A DNA stretch of 64,000 bases from Mya arenaria (Eukaryota; Mollusca; Bivalvia; Myida; Myidae), in contig NC_069124.1 of the NCBI RefSeq assembly GCF_026914265.1, positions 33,087,249 through 33,151,248 on the forward strand, read 5' to 3'. The notes under the pieces were generated by a model. The model was not told the origin of the DNA and searched no databases. It saw only the letters and a program-made list of their open reading frames with translations. A program made the translations under genes and the position numbers. Shown piece after piece: positions 26,801-36,689 of this stretch (positions are counted from its first letter, which is position 1; each line of letters starts with the position of its first letter).

Positions 26801-29800
26801 ACAGTGAAATATCATTTCAATTTCACTAATAATTGCTACAAATCACCGGAAAACATACAATGAATATTAGTAAATGCTTTCATGTCAAATACGGCATCAA
26901 ATAATGTAAAATCATTAGATCATTGACGTCAAATATACTGCAAATTACCCAACAAAAATCCCATGCTATGAGGAGTCTGTAATTTAAAGCAAGTTTCAAG
27001 TATCGTAATCAAAGCACTGACAACGCACGTAATACAAACGCACACTAGAATATGATCATTTTAAGAAGGACAGACGAGAGAAAGATGAGTGTTTTGTTGT
27101 TCCCGTTAATTGATATACAAAACCAACATCATTTTACAAGTTCAGATGATTTGACGTCCTGTATTACGTCAAGTGCGGATGAGTTGACGTCCTGTGTGTC
27201 GTCCGTAAGTTCGGTACTTAACACGTTAACGTTGAGACCGCCCAGTGATTGAAACGTATGCATGGTTTACCACTGAACGAATTGTGATACAGATGATCGG
27301 ATAAGGGACTTATCCATAATTCGGATTAGATTATAATGTTTGCCAAAGATTTCCAAACTGTCTTTATATACATAAAAAGGTTTATATTAATAATCATCTC
27401 TACAGCCTTGAATGCATACAGGTTTTCTAATATCACTATAAATACATATATCAGTATACAAAAGAAACATAAGAGCATTTCAATTGACAATACACATTTT
27501 CTTAGGGAAGGATCTCTCACCATACAATTTATAGGGACAGGTCTTACCATACGTAGTTCTATGTGGGTCTTACTACATACAGTTGTATAGGGACGGGTCG
27601 AACAATACACATTATTATAGTGATGGGTATTATAATGCACTAAACATATGGGACAGAGCTTACAACGCATATATCAGGGACTGGTTTTACAAGACACAGG
27701 TCCGTATGGAAGGGTCTTACTACACACAGTTCTATAGGAACGGGTCTTACAACACACAGTTTGATAGGAACGGGTCTAACTACACACAGATAGTGGCTTG
27801 CTATAAGTGAGTCATCAAAATTGTTGTCTGCAAAGGGAGTTGCTTATTTGTTTTTGGTGGTCAATTTCAAGGATTGTCTTTCTTCATGATATTTTCTTTT
27901 GTCTGCAACAAAATTGTTTGCCAAAAGGAAAGAAATGGCACCTGAACAGATTTCTTTGGCAAATGATGGACTTTCCCAAAGAAATATTGCTGGGATATTG
28001 AAAATAAGTCAATCTGGTGTGACCGAATCTCTCAAGAGCTGAAGTGCAAGGTAAAATATAGGAAAATGCACTACGAAGTGGAAGACCTTCGCAGGGGTAA
28101 AGAGGATGGACCGTCAGATTTGTGAGAGTGGCCAGTAATAATAGAAGAACTCCCTAAGCGGGATTGGCGGGACTTGTAAATAAAGCCTTGCCTTAACAAA
28201 TATCATCTAGAATTGTTAAACGTCGATTATGTTTCATGGATTTATACGGAGAAAAGAAAGGAACGCACTTACTATATATACCGAGCTATAGTGCAAGGTA
28301 AAATATAGAAAAATGCACCACGAAGTGAAAGACCTTCGCAGGGGTAAAGAGGAGTGACCGTCAGATTTGTGAGAGTAGCCAGTAGTAATAGAAGAAAGGA
28401 ACGCACTAACTATATATACCCTGTAAAAACCGCAAAACGCGTGTTTCTTGGTGTAAGAACAGATTACTTTGGATCCATGTACAAACAGTGGAAAACGGTG
28501 ATATTTAGCGATGAAACACTTGATAGCAAAAGAGAATCAGTGTGCAGAGAAAAGTAAATGATGTATGGCGTCCAGTTTGCCTAGGTCAGAATGGAGGCAG
28601 CTGTGTGTCAGCTATGTTTTACGTGTGTCTGACTTACAAAAGTGTGGGAAGTTTTGAAGGCGGTTCATCGAAATATAGACTCAAAAAGGTATATAAACTG
28701 GCTAAACAGTAACCTCTGGCCTGTTATTGCCAAGAACTTTCCCCAAGATGATTATTTTTTTCAAGAGGATATTGCCCCAGTACACACATCAATTAGGACT
28801 ACTCATTTGAAAAAAAATGAGAACAGCATTTCTTGTATGTCTTGGCCTTCTCAGAGCCATGACATCAATATTTTCGAAAATATGTGGCGTACAATCAAAA
28901 CCCTACTTGATAAGAAGAAACACACCACATTCAGTTTTATCGGGACGGGTCTTACCACACACAGTTCTATGGGGACGGGTATCTTGAGCCTGTCCTTGAA
29001 CCTGGTGTTGATGTGCTCCTTGACCAGGTACAGGATGATGATACAGATGATAGACGTCACCAGGGTCGTTATGTTCGTTTTGTGTATGCTCTCAAAGATA
29101 TACATGTACGTCTGAAATATAAGTTTTATAATGCAAACAATGTCGAGCGTCAAAGCAAGTTTATTTTTTGTATTTCATAATCAGTTTGGTAATTATCACG
29201 GTTTGGCTTGCCAATTGACATCTGCTGTTTTCCCGGTCTATAGATTTATATGTATGTCTTCAGTGAAATACTGATATGGATAATGGAAGTTCAGATCAAT
29301 GTTGATAATTAAATCACACGCTAAATAAACATCTCAAAAAAGTAAAGCTTACGTCATGCATATATGTATTGTCCGAGGTCAAGATTATCTATGTACAGGC
29401 AAGTCGAACTAATATGGAGTGAAGGAATGTATTTATTTAAACATGCTTATTCAAACACAGACTAAAAAAAGATCAAAACAATTGAATCGGAAATTTCTTT
29501 GTAAGACAACATGTATTTGATTGAAAGTGTAGGCTACACATTGGAGTTAACTTTTTATACATATTTGAGAACATGCTGCAAGAGTTGTTCACCTTGATAA
29601 CTTGAAACATTCCGTCTGTGCGGGGAATTTTCAAGCCGAAAATATATTTGACCTGGCTGGTTCCCACGTGAATTGCCGTACCCGTCGTAAAGCCGGCGAT
29701 CAGGGGATCAGACATGTACGTCGTGACGAATCCCATACGTAACACCCCCATGATGATCTGTAAGATAATAATTTGTTTGTGTGTGTTACTTGATGTTGTT

Positions 29801-32800
29801 ATTTAGCGAGAACAAAAACGTTTATAATCTAACAGAATAAAGCAACGACAAGATTGAATTACAAGAAATTGAACGCTTTATGCGAGATACTGTGGAAGAA
29901 AAAAACGGGCGACTGAAATAGCCTTGCCAATCTATTATTTGGGTAGTGGAATTTTTGGAAAGGAAAGGACGAATCAAGATAATGTTTTAGTCTAAATGAA
30001 AGAAAAATGCTAAGCAAGAAAAACGTTGATTTAAAAGAAGTAAGTGTTAAAACCAGACGATTAAGAAATAGTATTAGGGCTAATAATTAATATTATCATG
30101 AGCATGGTGATGTTAAGTCAGTTGTCAAAGTATAAAGCAATGGTTTATAAAAAGACAGTTAATAAGAATGCCAAATTACTATGCAGAAGAAATGACAAAA
30201 TGGCGGCTTCAGAATTGAAATACCTGCGTCAATCCGACAAGGAGACTGAGGGACATGGCAATGCCTAGTTTCGTTTCAACGGGTAAGCCCCCGTCTTCTC
30301 CCGTCCCTATTCCTTCAGAAGGTGATTCAAAGAGGCCCAGTGATTCGTTGCCAGCAATGGTCAGGTTGCCCATTCCGTTGGCAGTGGCACCGCTGGTCGC
30401 GTTGTAGAAACGCGCTACGACGGAGCCTGTAAGCAGGCTTACCACGGCCACAGTACCTAGACATAGATGTACAGTTTAAGTGGAAGCAGTGGATGAAATA
30501 GAATACTAAATTGCATTGCCGAAACAAAGCTGAAAGAAACAGAATATTTTTGTTTTAAGGAAAATGTGAGCAGGTCGAACGACGCCTTACAAAGAATGCT
30601 TTTAACACCACATGTTACCAATTGTTGTGTTCTTTTATATGTTTGTCGAAAAACTATGAAAAAAATGCAACGGTTTTAATAAGGACATCATACATATGTC
30701 ATTTCGGCAAAATGTGTTATGAAAAGTCGGATGGAGTTAAAATGGTTCCATAGTAGAAAATAAAACTTTACGAAAGTGCATACAAACTATAAGAATTGTT
30801 TGAAGCTGTTGTAAATTTGTTACACAATACTGGGGTGCACTTACCAAAAAAGGTTGTCTTGAAGTGTTTTACCTTTTTACCTTGTTCATTGATCAGTAGC
30901 TGATGACAATGTAAACAGACGTGATTTTACTCAATGTTTTGTGTGCATGTGTATTTTTGTGAATACTATTTGCCCAGACAACGTTCTTTGGAGTATGGCA
31001 GTATGTATGTGTATCCATTATCAGGAACAACGCTTCAATGTACAGTTGTAAACGTGCACTGTCTGCTATTTCAGGATGTTCGTTTAGCTTTCATAATAAA
31101 CTACACGCTGAGAATGATGACTTAACTAGCATAAATCTATGTTTGATATTGTCAGCGTCATGTCTTGTTTGACCAGTCCTGCATCTTCTGTAACTGTCGT
31201 ATATGTGTATGTGCCTTAAGTATTTTCTAATTTCATCGTCAAATTACTTGTATCATTAACCTTTATAAACTATGGAAATATCTTAATGCTTACCCATGGA
31301 GATGTGTTTAGATGTACCGAAGAAAAAGTATATGAGGACGGGAAAGAAGGACATGTACAGCCCCACGACCGGAGGCATCTCGGCTAACATCGCGTAGGCC
31401 ATGCCTGAAATTAAGATTGACAGTATACAGGGTGAGGAATCACGTGACTTAATAGGGGTTTTAACATAGGTCACCACGGGTCACTACCGATGTAAATAAA
31501 CAAGTAAATGACGTAAATTTCTAGATAACTTTTTTGTCAGAAAATATTTGGAAATATTTCTAAGCCTTTAAAAGACTATGCTGTTTTGTGTTTCTACAGG
31601 TGTGAAATATTTTAGATTTGCTATTTCTAAGGAAGCTTTTTTTGCCAAAATTACATCATTGTATTTGTGTACTTACAAAATTTCGTCAAGATGAAATTTT
31701 AGCAAGGATTGCAAAATTCCCCACCGTGGTTTGAAATATATTTTACCTTTGTATTGGTGTTAAAATTACGAATTTAGGTTTACCGCATAAAAAACTGTTC
31801 GTTTTTTTCTCAAGTTCAAATACCAATTATACGCACGTATATATGAGAATTAAGTCACTTGGTTAATAAAATAGTTTTCTTTGAAGTTGAATTAATGCGT
31901 CAAAATCAACCGCGGTCTCAATTATATACGTACGATCATGCTCTGTGGTCGAAAATACGCAAATAGTTCTGACTTCCTCGAATGTGTAAAAATTGGATTA
32001 ATTTTACCAAATATTTCCCACTTTTTTCCACCTCCACATCCGGAAGAAATACTAAATCGATAACTCAATGCTGTTGAGACTTCCTTCAGCCATTACTGTT
32101 TGCATTTTTGAATGGGCAAATGACCATCGAAGATTTTTCTTTTATTTTTCTGTTCATTTATTTAACGCAAATCGATCCGAAAGACCTAAACACTCATTAA
32201 AGCTCAATTTTGCAAGAAACAAAGCGGGTTACCCATGCCCGAGGAACGTCCACTCTATTTCCTATAGATCGCCAATAGTGAGATATAACATTAATATACT
32301 AATCAAATGGTGTCCAAGCAAAATTTTCAATTCCAGACACTTTTACACCAAAATTGCAAAGTATTAATTTGTAAAAAATAAACAATAGATACAAGGTCGA
32401 CATTCTTCGATTACAAATTGCCAAATATCATCTTGTAAAAAAGGATTAACAAATAAATAAAAGGTGACACTCTTCGATTACGTTTTCAAACCGAAGTTAC
32501 CCAATACACTGTATTGGTGTATCTTAATAACAGTACATGGCTATAACAACGTTATTTAAGCATCGACGAACCTTGAGGTAGTTGCATGATTCCAACTGTA
32601 AGTCCGCATATCAAGTCCGCTAGAAGGTCCGTCTTCCACGCGTATTTCTTCATGATGCGCCACACCGGAAAAACACTGAGCGCCATGTTTCGCAGTCGCC
32701 GCTTGTTGCACGTACACAGAGTTTTCGCCAGGGACGGTGTTTCCGGCGTCCCCTTCCGGAAAGTCTCCCGGAAATCCGATGTCCGGCGGCACCCGGACAT

Positions 32801-32908
32801 TTTTGTGTCCATTTTTAAAACAATAGTCGGCCTTGTTTGTGGCGGGAAAGTGCTACTTCTTCCGCGAAACTCCTCGGATTCGTCAAAACTCGCTTGACTT
32901 GGCACAGG
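17641..32908 (-). CDS. SLC26-family anion transporter, 16 joined exons
   Basis: SLC26 proteins are membrane anion exchangers or channels (sulfate, chloride, bicarbonate, oxalate) with about 14 membrane helices and a cytoplasmic STAS domain. Exons read on the minus strand: 32572-32908, 31294-31404, 30224-30456, 29593-29757, 28956-29111, 25926-26008, 25424-25571, 24998-25111, 23295-23372, 22537-22632, 22258-22364, 21216-21285, 19846-20037, 19090-19287, 18706-18760, 17641-17894. Every boundary is GT/AG and every junction is in phase, giving 766 residues from ATG 32812, usual for the family. Diagnostic stretches are MQLPQGMAYAML near residue 75, three glycosylation sequons in the loop after residue 135 (N136, N148, N154), the Ser-Arg pair of the anion site (SVSRSS, about S404/R405), and [16 protein letters not shown] of the STAS core (about 643-658). 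No lesion was seen. Substrate and subfamily cannot be decided here. A further 5' exon may exist upstream. Confidence 0.93.
18706..18760 (-). CDS. SLC26 exon 15
   Basis: Encodes [18 protein letters not shown] and one base of the next Gly codon. It fits the STAS strand after the core helix (IQxY...V.V...G). Acceptor GTGCAG, donor GTAAGA. Confidence 0.9.
19090..19287 (-). CDS. SLC26 exon 14, STAS core
   Basis: A variable polar part ([17 protein letters not shown] and on) precedes [20 protein letters not shown] then KVLKA, the most conserved strand-loop-helix of STAS domains. Donor GTACGT, phase 0, 66 codons. Confidence 0.93.
19846..20037 (-). CDS. SLC26 exon 13, start of STAS domain
   Basis: The acceptor is TTCTTCTAG at 20038; the closer AAAG before CAATGG would break frame with exon 12. 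The exon encodes [20 protein letters not shown] then [18 protein letters not shown], the first STAS strand and helix. A basic and serine-rich stretch ending SMSDK follows, probably the start of the variable STAS insertion. Confidence 0.9.
21216..21285 (-). CDS. SLC26 exon 12, linker into STAS
   Basis: Encodes [20 protein letters not shown] then YIK, the link between the membrane domain and the STAS domain. It opens with one base completing the Val codon and ends at donor GTAACT in phase 0. Confidence 0.88.
21365..21850. repeat. 43-bp and related tandem repeat in SLC26 intron 12
   Basis: Units such as TATATTAAACTCCTTACCTA plus CTCATTTAAACATCTTAG recur, with older half-units around CGTTTAAACGACTTACGTAT. 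The GTTTAAAC palindrome recurs through the array. It starts about 150 bp past exon 12's position on the plus strand, so it lies in the intron between exons 11 and 12. Confidence 0.85.
22258..22364 (-). CDS. SLC26 exon 11, last membrane helices
   Basis: Encodes [20 protein letters not shown] then [15 protein letters not shown]. The last codon is split at donor GTAAGT (22257). Choosing this donor rather than the GTGTAA two bases earlier keeps exon 12 in frame. Confidence 0.91.
22537..22632 (-). CDS. SLC26 exon 10
   Basis: Encodes [20 protein letters not shown] then [12 protein letters not shown], the conserved LSAII helix and the LPxxWRxSxxD segment. Donor GTACGT, phase 0. Confidence 0.92.
23061..23198 (-). 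mobile_element. tRNA-derived SINE in the intron after SLC26 exon 9
   Basis: The minus strand starts GGTGACAGTGGTCTGGTGGT (A-box-like), has GGTTCGATCCCCACC (B box), then a body ending near CTAGTTTTCGTCACAAT. It shares the head structure of the fragment at 1735-1846. There is no cloverleaf, so it is not a tRNA gene. Confidence 0.75.
23295..23372 (-). CDS. SLC26 exon 9
   Basis: Encodes [20 protein letters not shown] then FEALPN, a membrane helix ending in the family's LP turn. Acceptor TTGCAG, donor GTGAGT; 26 codons, phase 0. A tRNA-derived SINE lies about 100 bp into the following intron. Confidence 0.92.
23373..24997. other. SLC26 intron between exons 8 and 9
   Basis: The part from about 23950 rightward is shared with the left copy of the segmental duplication. 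No other element recognised. Confidence 0.6.
24998..25111 (-). CDS. SLC26 exon 8, anion-site exon
   Basis: Encodes [20 protein letters not shown] then [18 protein letters not shown]. The Ser-Arg pair corresponds to the helix-10 anion-binding residues known from prestin and other SLC26 members. It is 38 codons, phase 0, with donor GTATAT. The pseudo-exon at 999-1112 has the same length. Confidence 0.94.
25424..25571 (-). CDS. SLC26 exon 7
   Basis: Encodes [16 protein letters not shown], the helix [20 protein letters not shown] and [11 protein letters not shown]. The last part is the conserved helix-to-loop segment leading to ELIAxG. Donor CAG/GTATGA. A decayed copy lies at 1422-1550. Confidence 0.93.
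25926..26008 (-). CDS. SLC26 exon 6
   Basis: Encodes [20 protein letters not shown] then VVGYIPKG, matching the family block that ends with the IPxG turn. Acceptor CCTAG, donor GTACGT, ending in phase 2. It lies 2.9 kb from exon 5 because of the repeats in intron 5. Confidence 0.93.
27505..27797. repeat. 30-bp minisatellite in intron 5 of the intact SLC26 gene
   Basis: About nine units homologous to the 3.5-4.8-kb array, in the same intron position and orientation, with the same left flank (AAGAGCATTTCA). Units are more diverged than in the left copy. The array continues after the Tc1-like element at 28935-28985, where the last unit is the end of exon 5 itself. Confidence 0.92.
27793..28925 (+). 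mobile_element. Broken Tc1-like transposon inside the minisatellite
   Basis: Begins at TAGTGGCTTGCTATAAGTG, like Tc1-type ends. An ATG at 27935 opens a helix-turn-helix reading [17 protein letters not shown], then a stop. Further on, in other frames, come KTVIFSDE (first catalytic Asp), DIAPVHTS (second) and [11 protein letters not shown] (third, Glu), the DDE triad of Tc1/mariner transposases. Similarity stops abruptly after TLLDKKK where the 30-bp array resumes, so the 3' end is missing. A stretch of about 110 bp (28035-28145) is repeated at 28300-28400. Confidence 0.85.
28035..28400. repeat. Internal direct duplication in the Tc1-like element
   Basis: GTGCAAGGTAAAATATAG, GACCTTCGCAGGGGTAAAGA and CCGTCAGATTTGTGAGAG each occur twice, offset by about 255 bp, and each copy runs towards GGAACGCAC-TACTATATATACC. 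It scrambles the DNA-binding part of the transposase. Confidence 0.85.
28956..29111 (-). CDS. SLC26 exon 5, founder of the 30-bp minisatellite
   Basis: Encodes [13 protein letters not shown], a hydrophobic helix ([11 protein letters not shown]), then [18 protein letters not shown]; exon 6 continues with VIAGT. The IPxPxEL segment before the next helix is a family hallmark. The exon ends GTGTG with donor GTAAGA. Its last 24 bases plus six intron bases are the repeat unit of the arrays in this intron and in the duplicated copy at 3.5-4.8 kb. Confidence 0.92.
29593..29757 (-). CDS. SLC26 exon 4
   Basis: Encodes [20 protein letters not shown] then [20 protein letters not shown], a strongly conserved membrane block, ending in FQVIK before donor GTGAAC. 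It is 55 codons, phase 0 at both ends. Confidence 0.93.
30224..30456 (-). CDS. SLC26 exon 3 with glycosylated loop
   Basis: The exon opens with [17 protein letters not shown] (helix 3). A hydrophilic loop with three N-glycosylation sequons (NAT, NLT, NES) follows, then helix 4 ([16 protein letters not shown]). The donor CAG/GTATTT is in phase 0. The long sequon-rich loop is usual for SLC26. Confidence 0.92.
31294..31404 (-). CDS. SLC26 exon 2
   Basis: After the TTTCAG acceptor, the exon encodes [20 protein letters not shown] and on to TSKHISMG, the family's helix 1-2 signature. The donor is GTAAGC, splitting the Gly codon that exon 3 completes. Length is 111 bp. Confidence 0.93.
32572..32908 (-). 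CDS. SLC26 exon 1 as seen (N-terminal tail and first conserved block)
   Basis: The open frame carries a polar N-terminal tail, then [20 protein letters not shown] and [14 protein letters not shown], the conserved entry to the first helix. The donor after CAAG splits the Gly codon. There is no ATG upstream of 32812 in this frame, and an in-frame TAA lies upstream near 32925. A pyrimidine-rich AG acceptor ends at 32909. So either translation starts at ATG 32812 (or 32800), or a start-bearing exon lies further upstream and splices in at 32908. Confidence 0.85.
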
Positions 32909-35426
32909 CTGGTTCGAAAAGAGTTAAAACATTAATGACATAACTGCGATAAGAATTGCATTGGATAACCGGTTTGAAAGTTATTAAGATAAACATGAAT
33001 CAGCGAATATACAATAAGTATATCAAGTATTTATGGTTTACATTCATATACAATCAGAAATTCTAATAGTCATTCGATCCGTGCTAGCGACGATATTGTA
33101 AAAATAGCCAAAGGTATTAAAAGGTTTCATTTTTTTGCTGAAAAATGTTTTATTTAACATAAAATTCAAACATTGCAACATTGGAAGTTATATTAGTATA
33201 TACATGGTCATTTTCAACATGAATCAGATTTCTATGATTAAATTTAAGTTACTTAAATAAAAAAATTGTAATATAGCTTCGGTACGTTATTTATTATTGC
33301 CCATGCTCAAATATCCCGTACAACTGCGAAAGAAGACCTTGTCCAATCAAATATATAACCGAACCAATTCTTCGTATTTCGTATAATTAATTAGTATGCA
33401 TATTAATTGTAGACATTGCTCCAAATTAACGATCTTGTAATAGTTACATCAACATCATCGTTCTCACAAAAATGCATTTATGTCCGTATTAGTTAAGAAA
33501 AAAATCAATCTTGATTGGCGACAATTTGTGATTGTTGAAATGTCATCATTCAATTTGTTAGCTACCTTGATGAATGTGCAACTACCTTTAGTGATAGATG
33601 CACCTTTAACACAATAAGCGCAATAGACAAAATGAATCCCTGCTTATATTATAAAGGAGCTTGAAGATCCGTCATTTACTGAAAAGCATTTGTATGCAAG
33701 TTTATAGAGATCTATGACGGTTTGAAGCGCCCGCCGTAATTTACTGAAATGCAACGTTTATGTGCAGTCAATAAAACAAAACTAATTGATGTCATAGCTA
33801 ACGTATTCTTTTTATTTGGACACTAATTTCCGCCGTAATTTACTAAAATGCAACGTTTATGTACAGTTAATAAAACAAAACTAATTCAAGTCATGGCTCA
33901 CGTATTCTTTTATTTGGACCCTTATTTTAAGTATTTTTTTTAACTTGAACTGAATTAATTTCAGCTCTATCCTACGGTCGCATTTTATATAATTCCTAAT
34001 TTTTAAATATAATTTTTAAAACCATATATATTTAAGTTTGAACATAAAAGATATTAGTTAGATAATAATGTATTTCTGTTCAAAATATTAAACGTTTAAA
34101 CGATTAATCTGTGATACAAAAACTGCCTTTAAACACCTGAGTTTAGTTAATAATTCCAGCACTAATTTTTATTTTTCCATTCTACTTCTTTAAATTACAT
34201 CTCAGCATACTTTATTAGTGGCTAGCAGTCCGACCACAATTGCCCATAAACGCAAAGTAAATAAATAACAATATTCATAAACTTTCCGAGGTCCTATATA
34301 TATATACGCGGATATTTCTAGCACTCGTTCGCTCGACTGGCTCAACAGTTTAATTATTTCTGTTGTCGTTTTGTGAGTAATGAAAATCAAAAATACAATT
34401 GACACTCTAACTAAAGTGCACGTATAATTCTTGATGCAGCTTTTTTATTGATTGATGAGGCATCACGACGAAATTGATATATGGATACAGCTTGCGATAA
34501 TAAAATCGAAATATAAACAAATAATAAAACAAATAATAAAAAAACAAACGAGATATAAAAGCTATCGAAGGTGCGTAAACGTTGCATAATTAGACTCTTG
34601 GTTTTGTAATGTTAAAAGTTCGAAGGTGTTAAAAAAATCAATATAATAATATCAACCGAATGGTTTCATTTCAATAAAAGGACTCCTTGTTCCAAAAGCT
34701 GTCACCATAAATATCAGTATTTGCCTCCCTTCCATATGTGTGTTGTTACTAACCGGCATGAATGCTTTGTACTTAAAGCAACATTTTGTAATATGTATGT
34801 ATGTAACAGTTTATTGATTGATATGTTTTGTTAAAGATCACAGTAATGTTATTTTTGTGGTCTTGTTGGATAGCTTTATATACCGTAAAATTAGATCTAA
34901 CATCAAAAAATGTTTTCGTTTAACCGATAGCAATCATTCAACTTTATCATATGACCTATTAATAGACTCCTTCCCATTGGTCTAAACTTCGAACGGCTAA
35001 ATATATCTCGCATTTCATCTGTTCGGGATTTCCCCTGCTAATAATCATGGAATAAATATAGAATATCCTTTACATTCAGTATCGATTTGCTTTAAGTTTG
35101 CTTCCCAGTTTGTTTTATAATTGTATTCGTTCGCGACATTTCTTGTTGACAAAAAATGGCATCGAACGTTCAACCGTTAATGTTCAAACATAATTTTTTA
35201 AACTTAAATTTCTTTTCAAATATACAATATTACTGTTTATTTGGAGGTTTATGCGGAAATTAATCGTTCTAGTCTGGCGCAGCGCGACGCACTATTTTTT
35301 ATAAAGACTTCCAAATAGATGATAACGAATATAATGGTTGTGATTGTTACTAACCAAGACCCGCCTTGTTGAAGTCTAGTTGTTTTTATCACTGAAATGT
35401 GACCGATGGGAAATAACTAATAAAAA
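32909..35426. other. Upstream flank of SLC26, no gene recognised
   Basis: A 5' exon and the promoter of SLC26 may lie here but none could be picked out. A direct two-copy repeat of about 105 bp is present at 33727-33925 (GCAACGTTTATGT, AATAAAACAAAACTAATT and GTATTCTTTT recur). Confidence 0.5.
33727..33925. repeat. Two-copy tandem duplication of about 105 bp
   Basis: CCGCCGTAATTTACT, ATGCAACGTTTATGT and ACAAAACTAATT occur twice in the same order, head to tail. Confidence 0.8.
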
Positions 35427-36688
35427 ACTAGAGCTATCACTGAAGGTGATTAATACCCCAGAACGCCGCCTCTCATTATGATTTATCATTGTATGAAGTT
35501 TTATGCTATTCCATCTAGTAGATTTCAAGTTACTGTCAGGACAAAAGTTTGACAAAAAACACAGAAAAAGGCAATAACTCTGTAATTTGCTAAAATAGTG
35601 TAGTGATTCATGTACACTGAACTTCTTCTCATCTATCACTGTATGAAGTTTTATTAAATTCCATCCAATGGTTTTTAAATTATGCTCCGGACAAGAAAAA
35701 GGAACAAAGGGCAGTAAGTCTGAAATTAGCTGGAATAGAATTGCAGTTCCTGTACACTGCACTTCCTCTCATTATGATCTATCATTGTATGAAGTTTCAT
35801 TAAATTCCATCCAATAGTTTTCAAGTTATGCTCCGGACAAGAAAAAGTAACAAAGGATAGTTACTCTGTAATAAGCTGAAATAGAATTGTGGTTCCTGTA
35901 CACTGCACTCCCTCTCAGTATGATCTATCACTGTATGAAGTTTTATTAAATTCCTTCTAATAGTTTTCAAGTTATGCTCCGGACAAGAAAAAAGTAACAA
36001 AGGGTAGTAACTCTGTAATTGGCTGAAAAAGAATTGTGGTTCCTGTACATTGCACTCCCTCTCATTATGATCTATCACTGTATTAAGTTTTATAAAATTC
36101 CATCCAATAGTTTTCAAGTAATGCTCCGGACACGGAAAAAGTAACAAAGGGCAGTAACTCTGTAATAAGCTGAAATAGAGTTATGGTTCTTGTGCACTGC
36201 ACTTTCTCTCAGTGTGCTTTACCATTGTATGAAGTTTTAGTAAATTCCATCTAGTAGTTTGCAAGTTAATGTCTGGAAAACAAATTGACAGCAAAAAAAA
36301 AACAAATAAAGGGCAATAACTCAGTAATTAGCTAAAGTAGAGTTATGGTTCTTGAACACTGCACTTTCTCTCATTGTGCTTTACTATTGTATGAAGTTTC
36401 AATGAATTCCATCCAGTACTTTTCAAGTTATACTCCGGACAAAAAAGGAACAAAGGGCAATAACTCAGTAATAAGCAAGAATAGAGTTATGGTTATTATA
36501 CACTGCACTTCCTCTCATTATGCTCTTTCATTGTATGAAGTTTAATCCAATTCCATCCAGTAGCTTTTAAGTTATGCTCCGGACAAGGTAAATTGCAACG
36601 GACCGACCGACAAACCGACGGACCAACCGATCGACCACAGGGTGACTCCAATATACCCCCTTCAAACTTCGTTTGTCGGGGGTATAAT
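35427..36688. mobile_element. Tandem-core interspersed element (about 146-bp units)
   Basis: Opens with ACTAGAGCTATCACTGAAGG and AATACCCC. About eight imperfect units follow, each with ATTGTATGAAGTTT, TTCCATCCA, TTCAAGTTATGCTCCGGAC and GGGCAGTAACTC; anchor spacing is about 144-150 bp. It closes with stacked GGACCGACCGAC motifs, ATACCCCCTTCAAACTTCG and GGGGGTATAAT. This head, tandem core and tail layout matches non-autonomous Helitron-like (pearl-type) elements of bivalves, by memory of the pattern. No coding capacity. Confidence 0.75.
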
Positions 36689-36689
36689 A

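Larger units (their letters stand above)
23950..27800. repeat. Segmental duplication, right (parent) copy
   Basis: Counterpart of 1-4800. It contains the intact exons 8, 7 and 6 and the shorter 30-bp array. Because the exons here are intact and the left ones are broken, this is taken as the functional copy. Confidence 0.9.

Noticed and set aside
32586..32897. 103-codon plus-strand frame and a second minus frame at 32556-32792
   Set aside because: Shadows of SLC26 exon 1, whose frame matches the family and splices in phase.
35376..36147. Minus-strand frames of 128 and 108 codons with repeated CPEHNLKTIGWNLIKLHTV
   Set aside because: Translation of the 146-bp units of the tandem-core element; frames break in other units.
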